Below are positions 8,981 to 17,266 of a stretch of DNA of 64,000 nt, one piece after another (positions within the stretch are counted from its first letter, which is position 1; each line of letters begins with the position of its first letter). Source of the stretch: an uncultured Oscillospiraceae bacterium (GTDB taxonomy: Bacteria > Bacillota > Clostridia > Oscillospirales > Oscillospiraceae); assembly GCA_934646185.1 (NCBI GenBank), contig CAKUEH010000004.1:98332-162331 (forward strand), written 5' to 3'. The notes beneath the pieces are model-generated. The model was not told where the DNA came from and made no database searches. It was given only the letters and a program-made list of their open reading frames with translations. The translations under genes were made by a program, and so were the position numbers.

Positions 8981-10183
8981 TTACCGCTCCATCAGACCGA
9001 CGCAGTCGTAATACGGCTTGGAGGCGATGAGGGCCTTGTTCTCTTTGAAGACGTTGTGCATGAGCGTAATGACGGCATAATCGCACTGCGCCATGGCTTC
9101 TTCGAGGGAATAATTGTGATATCCTGCCACGTCGCCCTGAATATACGGCTCGCAGGCAAGGACCTCATAGCCGCGCTCCTTTAAGATGTTCGCGAACAGG
9201 ACGGACGGGCTTTCGCGCGTGTCGTCGATGTTGGCCTTGAAGCTCATGCCGAGCACGGCGATCTTCGCGCCGGGCTTCACATCGCGCGCGATGCGGTCTG
9301 CCGTCCACGCGGGCTTGCCGTCGTTGACGAGACGGGCCTCGTAAATGAGCGGCGTAATGTCCTCGAATTTCTCATGGATGAACCACGGGTCGACCGCGAT
9401 GCAGTGGCCGCCGACGCCGACGCCGGGCGTGTGAACATTCACTCTGGGATGGCAGTTGGCAAGCTCGATGAGCTTGAAGACGTCAATGCCGAGCCGGTCG
9501 CAGACCTTGCTGAGCTCGTTGGCGTAGGCGATGTTGATATCGCGGAACGTGTTTTCTGTCAGCTTGCACATCTCGGCGGTCAGATCGTCCGTCAGGCGGA
9601 TCGTGCCGCCGGTGACGACCTTTTCGTAGACCTCTTTCGCGAATTGCGCCGATTCCGGACGGTTCGAGCCGATAATGCGGTCGTTCTCGTGCAGCTCGAT
9701 GAGCATCCGGCCGGGGATGATGCGCTCCGGGCAGTGCGCCGTCATAAACTGCTCCGGCGCGAGGCCGGATACCTCGGAGACGATCCTCTCCACCATGCGC
9801 GTGGAGTAGGGGGGCGACGTGGACTCGAGCACGCAGAGGTTCCCCGCGCGCAGGACGGAACCGACCTCCTTCGCGGCGGACTCGACAAAGCGCATGTCGG
9901 ACACGCGCTTGTGCTCCTCCGTCTCGCGGTAGGGCGTCTGGACGCAGATGATAAAGACGTCGGCGGGCTCCGGCTTCGTCGTAAAATGCAGGCGGCCGGT
10001 ATTCATGGCCTTGGTCATGGCGTCCTGCAGACCGGGTTCTACAATATGGATATGGCCCGCGTTCAGCGTTTCCACGACGCTGTCTTTTACGTCGAAGCCG
10101 CAGACCTCATAGCCCGCCAGCGTAAACGTGATGGCGGTGGGGAGGCCGATATAGCCGCAGCCCATGATCTCGATTTTTTTCAT
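8981..10183 (-). CDS. wecC: UDP-N-acetyl-mannosamine dehydrogenase-type nucleotide-sugar dehydrogenase
   Basis: This 400-residue cytosolic NAD enzyme has the Rossmann motif GCGYIGLPTA (8-17), the central helix domain and the catalytic Cys261 in GVGVGGHCIAVDPWFI. The WecC signature VDPWFI, and VTGG-type segments instead of those of UDP-glucose dehydrogenase, favour UDP-ManNAc as substrate, giving the uronic acid for surface polymers. The upstream MHTKERKS residues are dropped because AAAGGAG (10193-10199) is 9 bases from the ATG at 10183. No epimerase or glycosyltransferase lies nearby, so it is an orphan in this window. Specificity for ManNAc over GlcNAc is likely, not proven. Confidence 0.85.
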   Translation of the reverse strand: MKKIEIMGCGYIGLPTAITFTLAGYEVCGFDVKDSVVETLNAGHIHIVEPGLQDAMTKAMNTGRLHFTTKPEPADVFIICVQTPYRETEEHKRVSDMRFVESAAKEVGSVLRAGNLCVLESTSPPYSTRMVERIVSEVSGLAPEQFMTAHCPERIIPGRMLIELHENDRIIGSNRPESAQFAKEVYEKVVTGGTIRLTDDLTAEMCKLTENTFRDINIAYANELSKVCDRLGIDVFKLIELANCHPRVNVHTPGVGVGGHCIAVDPWFIHEKFEDITPLIYEARLVNDGKPAWTADRIARDVKPGAKIAVLGMSFKANIDDTRESPSVLFANILKERGYEVLACEPYIQGDVAGYHNYSLEEAMAQCDYAVITLMHNVFKENKALIASKPYYDCVGLMER

Positions 10184-10234
10184 GCTTTTTCGCTCCTTTG
10201 TATGCAAACATACAAGGATACTATATCCTATTTT

Positions 10235-11395
10235 TTACGCTTTTGCAAGCAGAGTCTGCACCATATCCGTCTTTTCCCACGGAAGATCGAGCTCCGCACG
10301 GCCAAAGTGGCCGTATCCGGCGGTCTGGCGGTAGATCGGGCGGCGCAGGCCGAGCGTTTTGATGATGGCTGCCGGGCGCAGGTCGAAGCATTCGCGCACG
10401 AGCTGGGCCAGCTTGTCGTCCGCGATCTTGCCGGTGCCGTAGGTCTCAACGAGGACGGAGACCGGGTGCGCCACGCCGATGGCGTAGGCCAGCTGCAGCT
10501 GGCAGGCGTCGGCCAGACCCGCCGCGACCAGATTCTTCGCGATATAGCGCGCCATGTACGCGCCGCTGCGGTCGACCTTCGTCGGATCCTTGCCGGAGAA
10601 CGCGCCGCCGCCGTGGGCCGCATAGCCGCCGTAGGTGTCGACGATGATCTTCCGGCCCGTGAGGCCGGAGTCGCCCGCAGGCCCGCCGATGACGAAGCGG
10701 CCCGTCGGGTTCACATAGTATTTTGTGTTCTCGTCCAGCAGACGCGACGGCAGATTCGGCTCGATGACCGTCTCGATGACGGCCTTGCGCAGATCGTCAA
10801 TGGCGATGGAGTCCGCGTGCTGGGTCGAGACGACGACGGTGTCGATGCGGGCGGGCATGCCGTCGGGGCCGTATTCCACGGAGACCTGGCTCTTGCCGTC
10901 CGGGCGGAGCCAGGGAAGCTGGCCCGATTCCCGCGCGTGCGTCAGCGCCTTGGTGAGGTTGTGCGCGTAGGCAATGGGGGCGGGCATCAATTCCTTCGTC
11001 TGCGTGCAGGCGAAGCCGAACATCATGCCCTGATCGCCCGCGCCGGTCGTGCCGTCGTCATAGGCGTTGTCGACGCCCATGGCGATGTCCGGGGACTGCC
11101 GTCCCATGGCGACCATGACATTGCAGCTGTGGCCGTCAAAGCCCATCTCGGGGCGGTCATAGCCCGCGTCGCAGATGGCCTTGCGGGCGATCTGCGCGAT
11201 ATCGATGCGGGCGGACGTGGTGATCTCGCCCATGACGAGCACCATGCCGGTCGTCGCCGCCGTCTCGCAGGCGACGCGGCCCATGGGATCCTGCTCGAGC
11301 ACTGCGTCGAGCACGCTGTCGGAGACAAGGTCGCACAGCTTGTCGGGATGGCCCTGCGTGACAGACTCCGAGGTGAAAATTTTTCTGTTGTTCAT
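10235..11395 (-). CDS. metK: S-adenosylmethionine synthetase
   Basis: This cytosolic enzyme of 386 residues makes SAM from methionine and ATP. The N-terminus has [13 protein letters not shown], followed by GEITTSA, the [12 protein letters not shown] signature and the P-loop-like [16 protein letters not shown]. The start at 11395 is set by the [10 protein letters not shown] family N-terminus and GGAAAGG just upstream. The same frame runs 62 codons further up, through the riboswitch, and that part is not coding. Control is by the SAM-I riboswitch upstream, so expression should fall when SAM is plentiful. Confidence 0.97.
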   Translation of the reverse strand: MNNRKIFTSESVTQGHPDKLCDLVSDSVLDAVLEQDPMGRVACETAATTGMVLVMGEITTSARIDIAQIARKAICDAGYDRPEMGFDGHSCNVMVAMGRQSPDIAMGVDNAYDDGTTGAGDQGMMFGFACTQTKELMPAPIAYAHNLTKALTHARESGQLPWLRPDGKSQVSVEYGPDGMPARIDTVVVSTQHADSIAIDDLRKAVIETVIEPNLPSRLLDENTKYYVNPTGRFVIGGPAGDSGLTGRKIIVDTYGGYAAHGGGAFSGKDPTKVDRSGAYMARYIAKNLVAAGLADACQLQLAYAIGVAHPVSVLVETYGTGKIADDKLAQLVRECFDLRPAAIIKTLGLRRPIYRQTAGYGHFGRAELDLPWEKTDMVQTLLAKA

Positions 11396-11414
11396 ATCCG
11401 ATTCCTTTCCGGGC

Positions 11415-11441
11415 AAAAAAAACGCCCTGCCCGAGGGGCAG
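11415..11441 (-). terminator. Riboswitch-controlled terminator of metK
   Basis: On the minus strand CTGCCC-CTC-GGGCAG (11441-11427) is followed by GGCG and eight U (11422-11415). It lies between the SAM-I aptamer and the metK ribosome-binding site, the usual place for the expression platform. Confidence 0.85.
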
Positions 11442-11453
11442 AACGATATACGG

Positions 11454-11553
11454 TTCTCTCCCTCATCTTTCGATTCCTTCGCCGGATTTGGCACCTTGCG
11501 TTTTGCAGGTTGCCGGGTTTCACAGGGCCGTTCCCTCCACCACTCTTGATAAG
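11454..11553 (-). ncRNA. SAM-I (S-box) riboswitch
   Basis: Reading the minus strand from 11553, the RNA starts CTTATCAAGAG, then GGTGGAGGGA, GGCCC, TGAAACCCGGCAACC and the later GGTGCCAAATCC, all diagnostic of the S-box aptamer in this order. The P1 3' side falls near 11460 (GATGAGGGAGAGAA). Binding of SAM should stabilise the aptamer and let the downstream terminator form. Confidence 0.95.
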
Positions 11554-11572
11554 GCTGTTCAGTTGTACCTCG

Positions 11573-11600
11573 ATTATACAAAACCCGCCGGAAAAGTCAA
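11573..11600 (-). promoter_or_regulatory. Promoter of metK
   Basis: On the minus strand TTGACT (11600-11595), a 16-base spacer and TATAAT (11578-11573) place the start of transcription a few bases before the SAM-I aptamer. Confidence 0.8.
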
Positions 11601-11750
11601 GAGAAAAGTTTTCATTTCGGCAAAATTCCCGGTTTATCACGGAGGGAACCCGCCCATACTTCATGCAGAACAGAATGTTTACATTTGCAGGGTAGATTTT
11701 TCCGCCCGGAACCGGTATGATAAAATCCGAAAATCAGGAGGGTGAACGCT

Positions 11751-12662
11751 ATGAAGGATCTTCGCAGACGGTTTGAACGCTTCTGCCTCAAAAACCGGGG
11801 CAAGGGCATCCCAAATCTCATGCTCGTCATCGCCATTGGAAATCTGGCGGTCTATGTGCTCTCGCTTGTCGACCCCAGCAACATCGTCTACAGCTATCTC
11901 TGCTTCAGCCGCTCCGCCATTCTGCGCGGGCAGGTCTGGCGGCTGTTTACGTATGTCTTTACGTATTTGAACGACACTGCCGGCATCTATCTGTTCCTGT
12001 CCGTCGTGTCGCTGTTCTGCTATTATCAGTTCGGCAAGATCCTCGAGAGCTACTGGGGCCCGTTCCGCTTCAATCTCTATTATCTCACCGGTCTCCTGCT
12101 GACTGATCTGGCCGCGCTGCTGCTCGGCTCCGGGGCGGACGCCGCGGCGCTGAACCTCAGCCTGTTTCTCGCCGTCGCGACCATCGCGCCGGAGGCGCGG
12201 GTGCTGCTGCTCTTCTTCATCCCCATCAAAATGAAATACATGGCCTGGGTCTATCTTGGCGGTACGGTGCTGAGCGTGTTTTTGTATCTGCGTATTTCCC
12301 CGTTCCTGTCGTTCTACTGGCTGCTGCCCGTTGTGCCGCTTTTAAACTATTTCCTCTTCTTCGGCAGCGACGTCAAAAACATCCTGCCGGACGCCCTGCG
12401 CTACCGGCAGCGGAAAAATTACCGCACGACCGCCACGAACGCCCGCCCGAACCCCAACTGGGCAGGCGCCTACCGCTCCAGATCCGGCGAGAAGCCCTAC
12501 CGGCATAAGTGTACGGTCTGCGGCCGGACGGATACGGACTATCCGAACCTCGAATTCCGCTACTGCTCGAAGTGCAACGGCTATTACTGCTACTGCATCG
12601 ACCACATCAACAACCACGTCCACATCACCACGCCCCCGGAGGGCGCGGAGAAAGAGAAATAA
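11751..12662 (+). CDS. Rhomboid-like membrane protein with C-terminal Cys/His zinc-ribbon-like tail
   Basis: This protein of 303 residues has about six membrane helices between 25 and 215. The stretch GQVWRLFTYVFTYL, followed by a small loop and YYQFGKILESYWGPFRF, resembles the L1 region of rhomboids and derlins. The GxSG serine motif is absent where it would be expected (residues read NLSLFLA), so proteolysis is unlikely. The soluble tail has CTVCGRTD, CSKCNGYYCYC and HINNHVH, a likely metal site. ATG 11751 is 8 bases from AGGAGG; an in-frame GTG at 11742 lies inside that site and is rejected. A role in membrane-protein binding is inferred from the fold. Confidence 0.65.
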   Translation: MKDLRRRFERFCLKNRGKGIPNLMLVIAIGNLAVYVLSLVDPSNIVYSYLCFSRSAILRGQVWRLFTYVFTYLNDTAGIYLFLSVVSLFCYYQFGKILESYWGPFRFNLYYLTGLLLTDLAALLLGSGADAAALNLSLFLAVATIAPEARVLLLFFIPIKMKYMAWVYLGGTVLSVFLYLRISPFLSFYWLLPVVPLLNYFLFFGSDVKNILPDALRYRQRKNYRTTATNARPNPNWAGAYRSRSGEKPYRHKCTVCGRTDTDYPNLEFRYCSKCNGYYCYCIDHINNHVHITTPPEGAEKEK

Positions 12663-12682
12663 ATCAAACGGAGGACTGTGTC

Positions 12683-13204
12683 ATGAATGAAGTACTGAAA
12701 TGCCTGCTGACCCGCAGAAGCGTCAAGAAGTATCTTCCGCAGCCGGTCGAACAGGAAAAGCTGGGCGCCGTTCTGGAGGCCGGGACCTACGCCGCCTGCG
12801 GCATGGGCCGGCAGGCCGGGAAGATCGTCGTGCTGCAAGATCCGGACGATATCGCGCAGCTGGAACGGATGAACGCGGCGATCCTCGGAAACCCGGACGC
12901 GCACCCGTTCTACGGCGCGCCGGTCGTGTGCGTCGTGTTTGCGGACACGAATGTGAACACCTGGATCGAGGACGGCAGTCTGGTCATCGGCAACATGATG
13001 GCCGCCGCGCACAGCCTCGGTCTCGGCAGCTGCTGGATCCACCGGGCCCGGCAGGAGTTTGAAAGCGCGGAGGGCAAGGCGCTGATGCAGAAATGGGGCG
13101 TGAGCGAAAGCTATGCCGGCATCGGCCACTGCATCCTCGGCTACGCCGCGCAGGAGCCCGCCCCCGCGAAGCCCAGAAAGGCCGATTTTATCGTCCGCGT
13201 GTAA
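12683..13204 (+). CDS. Nitroreductase-family flavoprotein
   Basis: This cytosolic protein of 173 residues starts LLTRRSVKKYLPQPVEQEKL, the standard FMN-binding N-terminus (RRSxRxY). It also has the dimer-interface stretch GNMMAAAHSLGLGSCWIHRA and the late GYAAQEPAPAKPRK motif. These enzymes reduce nitro compounds, quinones or flavins with NAD(P)H. It starts 20 bases after the rhomboid-like gene, with GGAGG at about 12670, so the two may be co-transcribed. The substrate is not evident. Confidence 0.88.
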   Translation: MNEVLKCLLTRRSVKKYLPQPVEQEKLGAVLEAGTYAACGMGRQAGKIVVLQDPDDIAQLERMNAAILGNPDAHPFYGAPVVCVVFADTNVNTWIEDGSLVIGNMMAAAHSLGLGSCWIHRARQEFESAEGKALMQKWGVSESYAGIGHCILGYAAQEPAPAKPRKADFIVRV

Positions 13205-13221
13205 AGTAACCGTAAAACCCC

Positions 13222-13250
13222 TTGCAAAACCGGGAAAACCGGCTTATACT
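13222..13250 (+). promoter_or_regulatory. Promoter of a small membrane-protein gene
   Basis: TTGCAA (13222-13227), 17 bases, TATACT (13245-13250). Confidence 0.7.
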
Positions 13251-13276
13251 GAAGAAAAAAACAGGAGGGTACCGCT

Positions 13277-13438
13277 ATGAAGCCCATCAAAAGCATCCTG
13301 AAGATCGCGGGCGCGGTCATGGCCGTGATCGGCACCGTGCTTGTCGTCGTCGGCTTCCTCGACGAGATTTGCGCAGGCGTCAAAAAGCTCGCCGCCTGCC
13401 GCGCACGGCGCGAGGAAATGAAGGATTACGCAGACTGA
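13277..13438 (+). CDS. 53-residue single-span membrane protein
   Basis: This short gene has its own promoter (13222-13250), a strong ribosome-binding site (ACAGGAGGGT) and its own terminator, which together make a real gene likely. Residues about 9-28 (IAGAVMAVIGTVLVVVGFL) form one hydrophobic helix, followed by a basic tail with two cysteines and a final DYAD. No family is recognised; its size and layout resemble small stress or phage-shock-like membrane peptides. Confidence 0.65.
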   Translation: MKPIKSILKIAGAVMAVIGTVLVVVGFLDEICAGVKKLAACRARREEMKDYAD

Positions 13439-13442
13439 ACAA

Positions 13443-13472
13443 ACGCCCCGAAGCAGTGCTTCGGGGCGTTTT
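13443..13472 (+). terminator. Terminator after the 53-residue gene
   Basis: ACGCCCCGAAGC / GCTTCGGGGCGT (13443-13454, 13458-13469) forms a 12-bp stem with loop AGT, then TTTT. Confidence 0.85.
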
Positions 13473-13780
13473 GTGCGGGAAGGGAAGGATCATGCAAATC
13501 TGCGGGCTGGTCATGTCTCCGACGGCCCTATCTTTTCCGCCTTGCCGGAAAAGATAGGGGAGAAAAGGGGCGCTTGGACGCGTTTGGTGCATCCTGCGGG
13601 TACGATTCAGGCAGGCCCTGATTTTCAGGTGTTACGAACACACTAAGTCGCCTTACGGGCGCTATACTACGCGCCGCCTGTTACGGTCTCCCAAATTTGT
13701 GAGCAGTTGCTTTTGAATGTCTGCGGTAAAAGCGCCTTGTGTTCGGGATTTGTGAGGCAGTACGAATTTGCCGGAGTCCC

Positions 13781-13885
13781 GTAGGGGCCGATGCCCACAT
13801 CGGCCCATGAGGAAGTTGCGAATTCGCCAAAGATTTTCGTAAAAAGGTGCAAGCTGCGTGGGCCGATGTAGGCATCGGCCCCTAC
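13781..13885. repeat. Family A palindromic element, GTAGGGGCC...GGCCCCTAC
   Basis: It begins GTAGGGGCCGATGCCCACAT and ends with ATGTAGGCATCGGCCCCTAC, so the ends pair. The interior has the shared GTTGCGAATTCGCC...TTTTCGTAAAAA pattern found in other copies. It is one of six loci of this family in the window. Confidence 0.8.
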
Positions 13886-13939
13886 AACGCCTATAAGAAA
13901 GGTGTCCGAAATTTTGAGCGTTATCAAATCCCGCGGGAA

Positions 13940-14072
13940 AGATCCAAGAAAACCGAAGGGGTTTTCTTGGTCGGTTCAAGGGGGCTCCGGGGGGAAATCG
14001 AAATCCCCCCGGGCTCGTTTTCTTTTGCCAGCGTTTTCTTTTGGAGAAGCAAAAGAAAATGCTGGACGGCAG
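13940..14072. repeat. Hairpin-cluster repeat (family C)
   Basis: Three stems follow each other: AAGAAAACC-GAAG-GGTTTTCTT, GGGGGGAAATCGAAATCCCCCC, and CAGCGTTTTCTTTTG pairing with CAAAAGAAAATGCTG. No open frame or ribosome-binding site uses them. It may be a composite of non-autonomous elements or multiple terminators; only one copy is seen here. Confidence 0.6.
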
Positions 14073-14158
14073 TTGCAAATTTTAAATATGAGTCTCTACA
14101 TTGCAGAATGTGCCATTGACTGAAAAAACAGTACGAATCCGCCAGAGTTTTTCGTTTT

Positions 14159-15505
14159 TCAGCTGACTTCCGCTTTCCGTTCCGGGACGAGGAAGATGAA
14201 GATGAGCGAGCTGAGAAGCAGCAGGAAGGGATAGAACAGGAACGGGATGATCTGGAACGCGGTGAGCGTTTCGCCGAGCTCCGAGACGGCGGAGATGGCC
14301 AGGAGCATCTGCGCGCCGTAGGGGATGATGCCCTGGAAGATGCACGAGAAGGTGTCGAGCAGCGAGGCGCTCTTTTTGCCCGTGATGCCGTATTCCTCGC
14401 TCATCTGCTTTGCGATGGGGCCGGCCATGACGATGGCGACGGTGTTGTTGGCCGTGGCGATGTCCATCGCGCCGACGAGCAGACCGATGCCCAGCTGGCC
14501 GCCTCTGCTGCCGTGGAAAATGCGGCGGATAAAGCCGAGCAGCGCTTCAAAGCCGCCGTACTCGCGGATGAGGCCGCACATGGCGGACACAAGAAGCGTG
14601 ACCATGATCGTCTCAAACATGCCGGACGCGCCGGAGCCCATGTTCCCCAGCAGCGCGGTCGGGTGCGTCGCGCCGGTGGCGAGCATGATCACGGCGCCGG
14701 AGAAAATGCCGGTCAGCAGGACGAGGAACACATTGACGCCCGCCACGCCGCCGAGGAGCACCAGCAGATACGGGATCGTCTGCAGCAGATGGTATTCCGG
14801 GATCTCGACCGCGCCGATGTCGCTTTTCAGCGAGAACACGATGATCAGCGCCAGTGTCACGAGCGCCGCCGGCAGCGCGATGCGGAAATTCGTGCGGAAT
14901 TTATCCTTCATTTCGCAGCCCTGCGTATTGCAGGCGGCGATGGTCGTGTCGGAAATAAACGAGAGGTTGTCGCCGAACATTGCGCCGCCCATGACGGAAC
15001 CAATGCAGAGCGCCAGATTGAAGCCCGACGCCTTCGCCACGGCGACGGCGATGGGCACGATCAGCGTGATCGTGCCGCAGGACGTGCCCATGGCCGTCGA
15101 GACGAAGCACGAGACGACGAACAGAACCGCCACGGCGAAGCGCGCCGGGATATGCGCGAGCATGAAATACGCGACGGACTCGGCACTGCTGCGGCCCACG
15201 ACGCCGACGAACACACCGGCAGCCAGAAAGATCAGGATCATCGTCATGATGTTCTTATCGCCGACGCCCTTTGCCATGACCTCCAGCTTCTCGTCGAACG
15301 ACAGCGCCCGGTTCTGCAGGCAGGCGACCAGGATCGCGACGAGAAACGCCACAACGATGGGGATGTTATAAAACCCCATTTCGATCTTCAATCCGTATTC
15401 AAACAGACAGCCCAGACCCAGATACAGAACAAGGAACACCCCGATGGGCAGCAGGGCGATCGCGCGCGCGGGTTTCTTCTCCATGGTTTTCTCTCTCTTT
15501 TTCAT
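14159..15505 (-). CDS. NhaC-family Na+/H+ antiporter
   Basis: This integral membrane protein of 448 residues has about 11-12 helices. The NhaC-family features are the STAMGTSCGTITLIVPIA segment and the polar GDNLSFISDTTIAACNTQG motif in the middle, with ATANNTVAIVMAGPIA in the C-half. It would exchange Na+ for H+ (some relatives exchange malate or lactate). ATG 15505 is preferred: GGGAG lies 9 bases upstream, inside a strong hairpin (see 15515-15540). An alternative ATG is at 15484. It is a single-gene unit; the exact substrate pair is uncertain. Confidence 0.85.
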   Translation of the reverse strand: MKKREKTMEKKPARAIALLPIGVFLVLYLGLGCLFEYGLKIEMGFYNIPIVVAFLVAILVACLQNRALSFDEKLEVMAKGVGDKNIMTMILIFLAAGVFVGVVGRSSAESVAYFMLAHIPARFAVAVLFVVSCFVSTAMGTSCGTITLIVPIAVAVAKASGFNLALCIGSVMGGAMFGDNLSFISDTTIAACNTQGCEMKDKFRTNFRIALPAALVTLALIIVFSLKSDIGAVEIPEYHLLQTIPYLLVLLGGVAGVNVFLVLLTGIFSGAVIMLATGATHPTALLGNMGSGASGMFETIMVTLLVSAMCGLIREYGGFEALLGFIRRIFHGSRGGQLGIGLLVGAMDIATANNTVAIVMAGPIAKQMSEEYGITGKKSASLLDTFSCIFQGIIPYGAQMLLAISAVSELGETLTAFQIIPFLFYPFLLLLSSLIFIFLVPERKAEVS

Positions 15506-15514
15506 AATAATTCA

Positions 15515-15540
15515 CTCCCGGCCGCACATGCGGCCGGGAG
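15515..15540 (-). promoter_or_regulatory. Hairpin covering the antiporter ribosome-binding site
   Basis: CTCCCGGCCGCA / TGCGGCCGGGAG forms a perfect 12-bp stem with a 2-base loop on the minus strand, and the 3' arm contains the GGGAG that serves the ATG at 15505. There is no U-run, so translation control is a better reading than termination. Confidence 0.5.
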
Positions 15541-15738
15541 CTCTGCGCATAAGCTTCCATATTGTATTTGCTTTCCGTTCCGCCGTCAAGGGAAGCGATC
15601 ATTCTTTGGTAAAACTGCATAAAAATACACCGGCCTGCAAGGCGCGCATAAAATTAACAGCCTTTTTACATTTCGGCCCTGTTCAGAACGGCAGTTTTCT
15701 GTTAAAATAAGAACAATTCTTGAAATAGGAGTGAGGCT

Positions 15739-17265
15739 TTGTACCGCAAACAGGTGTTACTGGAAAAACTGAAGGAGGCTGCGGCCTCCGTGCTGCCGAT
15801 CAGCCTGATCGTGCTGGCGATCTGCTTCGTGCTCGTGCCGGTCGATACGGGGCTGATGCTCTCGTTCGTGCTGGCGACGGCCATGCTGATCCTTGGTATG
15901 GGCCTGTTCACGCTCGGCGCGGAGATGTCCATGAGCAAGATCGGCAACTACATGGGCGCGAAGCTGACAAAATCGCGGAAGCTCGGGCTGATCCTGATCG
16001 TGAGCTTCCTGCTGGGCGTCGCGATTACGGTGGCCGAGCCCGATCTGCAGGTGCTGGCCGCCAACGTGCCGGAGATCGATAAGACGGTTCTCATCCTGAC
16101 CGTCTCCGTCGGCGTGGGCATTTTCCTGATGCTCTGCATGGTGCGCATTCTGTTCGGCATTTCGCTGCGGCTGCTGCTGATCGTGTTCTACGCGCTGGTG
16201 TTTCTCGCGGCGTTTTTGTCCGATCAGGGCATTCTTGCCGTCGCGTTTGACTCCGGCGGCGTGACGACCGGGCCGATGACCGTGCCGTTCATCATGGCGC
16301 TCGGCGTGGGCGTGGCGTCCATCCGTTCCGACGAAAACGCGAAGGCGGACTCGTTCGGCCTTGTGGGTCTGTGCTCCATCGGACCGATCGCGTCGGTTCT
16401 GCTGCTGGGCGCGATCTATAAAACGCAGCCCGCGCAGGCGGAAAGCGAGGCTGCCGCGGCCATCACCAATACCGTCGCGCTGGGCCGGGATTATCTGCAT
16501 GCCTTCCCGGAATATCTGAAGGAGGTCACGCTGGCGCTGCTGCCGATCGTGGTGTTCTTCCTGATCTTCCAGGTTGTCTCGCTGCGGCTGCGGAAGCTGC
16601 CGTTTTTGCGGGTCATGGTGGGCATTCTGTATACATACGCGGGGCTCGTTCTGTTCCTGACGGGCGTGAACGTCGGCTTCTCGCCGGTCGGCTACGCGCT
16701 GGGCGCGGCGCTGACAGAGGGGTGGAAGCTGTGGCTGCTCGTTCCGCTGGCCATGCTCATGGGCTGGTTCATCATCAACGCCGAGCCTGCCGTCCACATC
16801 CTCAACCGGCAGGTCGAGGATTTGAGCGCGGGCGCGATCTCGGCAAAGGCCATGGGCATGAGCCTGTCCATCGCCGTCTCCGCCGCGGGCGGGCTTGCCA
16901 TGCTGCGCGTCATCACGGGCGTTTCGATCATGTACTTCCTCGTGCCGGGATATTTCATCGCGCTGGCCCTGTCGTTCTTCGTGCCGCGCACGTTTACGGC
17001 CATCGCGTTCGACTCCGGCGGCGTAGCCTCCGGCCCGCTGACGGCGACGTTTATGCTGCCGTTCGCCATGGGTGCGTGCGAGGCGCTGGGCGGGAACGTC
17101 ATGACGGACGCATTCGGCCTTGTCGCGCTCGTCGCGATGATGCCGCTCATCACCGTGCAGGTCATGGGCGCGATCTACGTCGTCAAATCCCGCCGCGCCG
17201 AAAACGAGCCTGCTCTGCCGGACTTCGGCGACAACGAGATCATCGAACTGTGGGAGGCCTGCTGA
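15739..17265 (+). CDS. DUF1538 membrane protein, internally duplicated
   Basis: This 508-residue protein has about 12-14 membrane helices arranged as two homologous halves. Each half contains the motif AFDSGGV-x-[TS]GP-x-T (about residues 169 and 423), followed by a polar FGLV-x-L segment and a helix ending MGAIY or LGAIY. This is the DUF1538 family pattern; the function is not established, but a transporter is likely. The start is TTG at 15739, 7 bases after AGGAG. It is followed after 1 base by a PII-like gene, a family pairing that suggests PII-type gating. Confidence 0.85.
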   Translation: MYRKQVLLEKLKEAAASVLPISLIVLAICFVLVPVDTGLMLSFVLATAMLILGMGLFTLGAEMSMSKIGNYMGAKLTKSRKLGLILIVSFLLGVAITVAEPDLQVLAANVPEIDKTVLILTVSVGVGIFLMLCMVRILFGISLRLLLIVFYALVFLAAFLSDQGILAVAFDSGGVTTGPMTVPFIMALGVGVASIRSDENAKADSFGLVGLCSIGPIASVLLLGAIYKTQPAQAESEAAAAITNTVALGRDYLHAFPEYLKEVTLALLPIVVFFLIFQVVSLRLRKLPFLRVMVGILYTYAGLVLFLTGVNVGFSPVGYALGAALTEGWKLWLLVPLAMLMGWFIINAEPAVHILNRQVEDLSAGAISAKAMGMSLSIAVSAAGGLAMLRVITGVSIMYFLVPGYFIALALSFFVPRTFTAIAFDSGGVASGPLTATFMLPFAMGACEALGGNVMTDAFGLVALVAMMPLITVQVMGAIYVVKSRRAENEPALPDFGDNEIIELWEAC

Positions 17266-17266
17266 T

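Larger units (their letters stand above)
13473..14158. other. Repeat-filled intergenic region
   Basis: There is no gene in this gap. It holds a hairpin at about 13526-13557 (CCCTATCTTTTCCG with its complement), a family A palindromic element (13781-13885) and a cluster of three hairpins (13940-14072). Short open frames here are products of the inverted repeats and lack ribosome-binding sites. Confidence 0.65.

Noticed and set aside
9374..11695. 773-codon plus-strand frame opposite metK and the dehydrogenase
   Set aside because: It would run across the riboswitch and two well supported genes.
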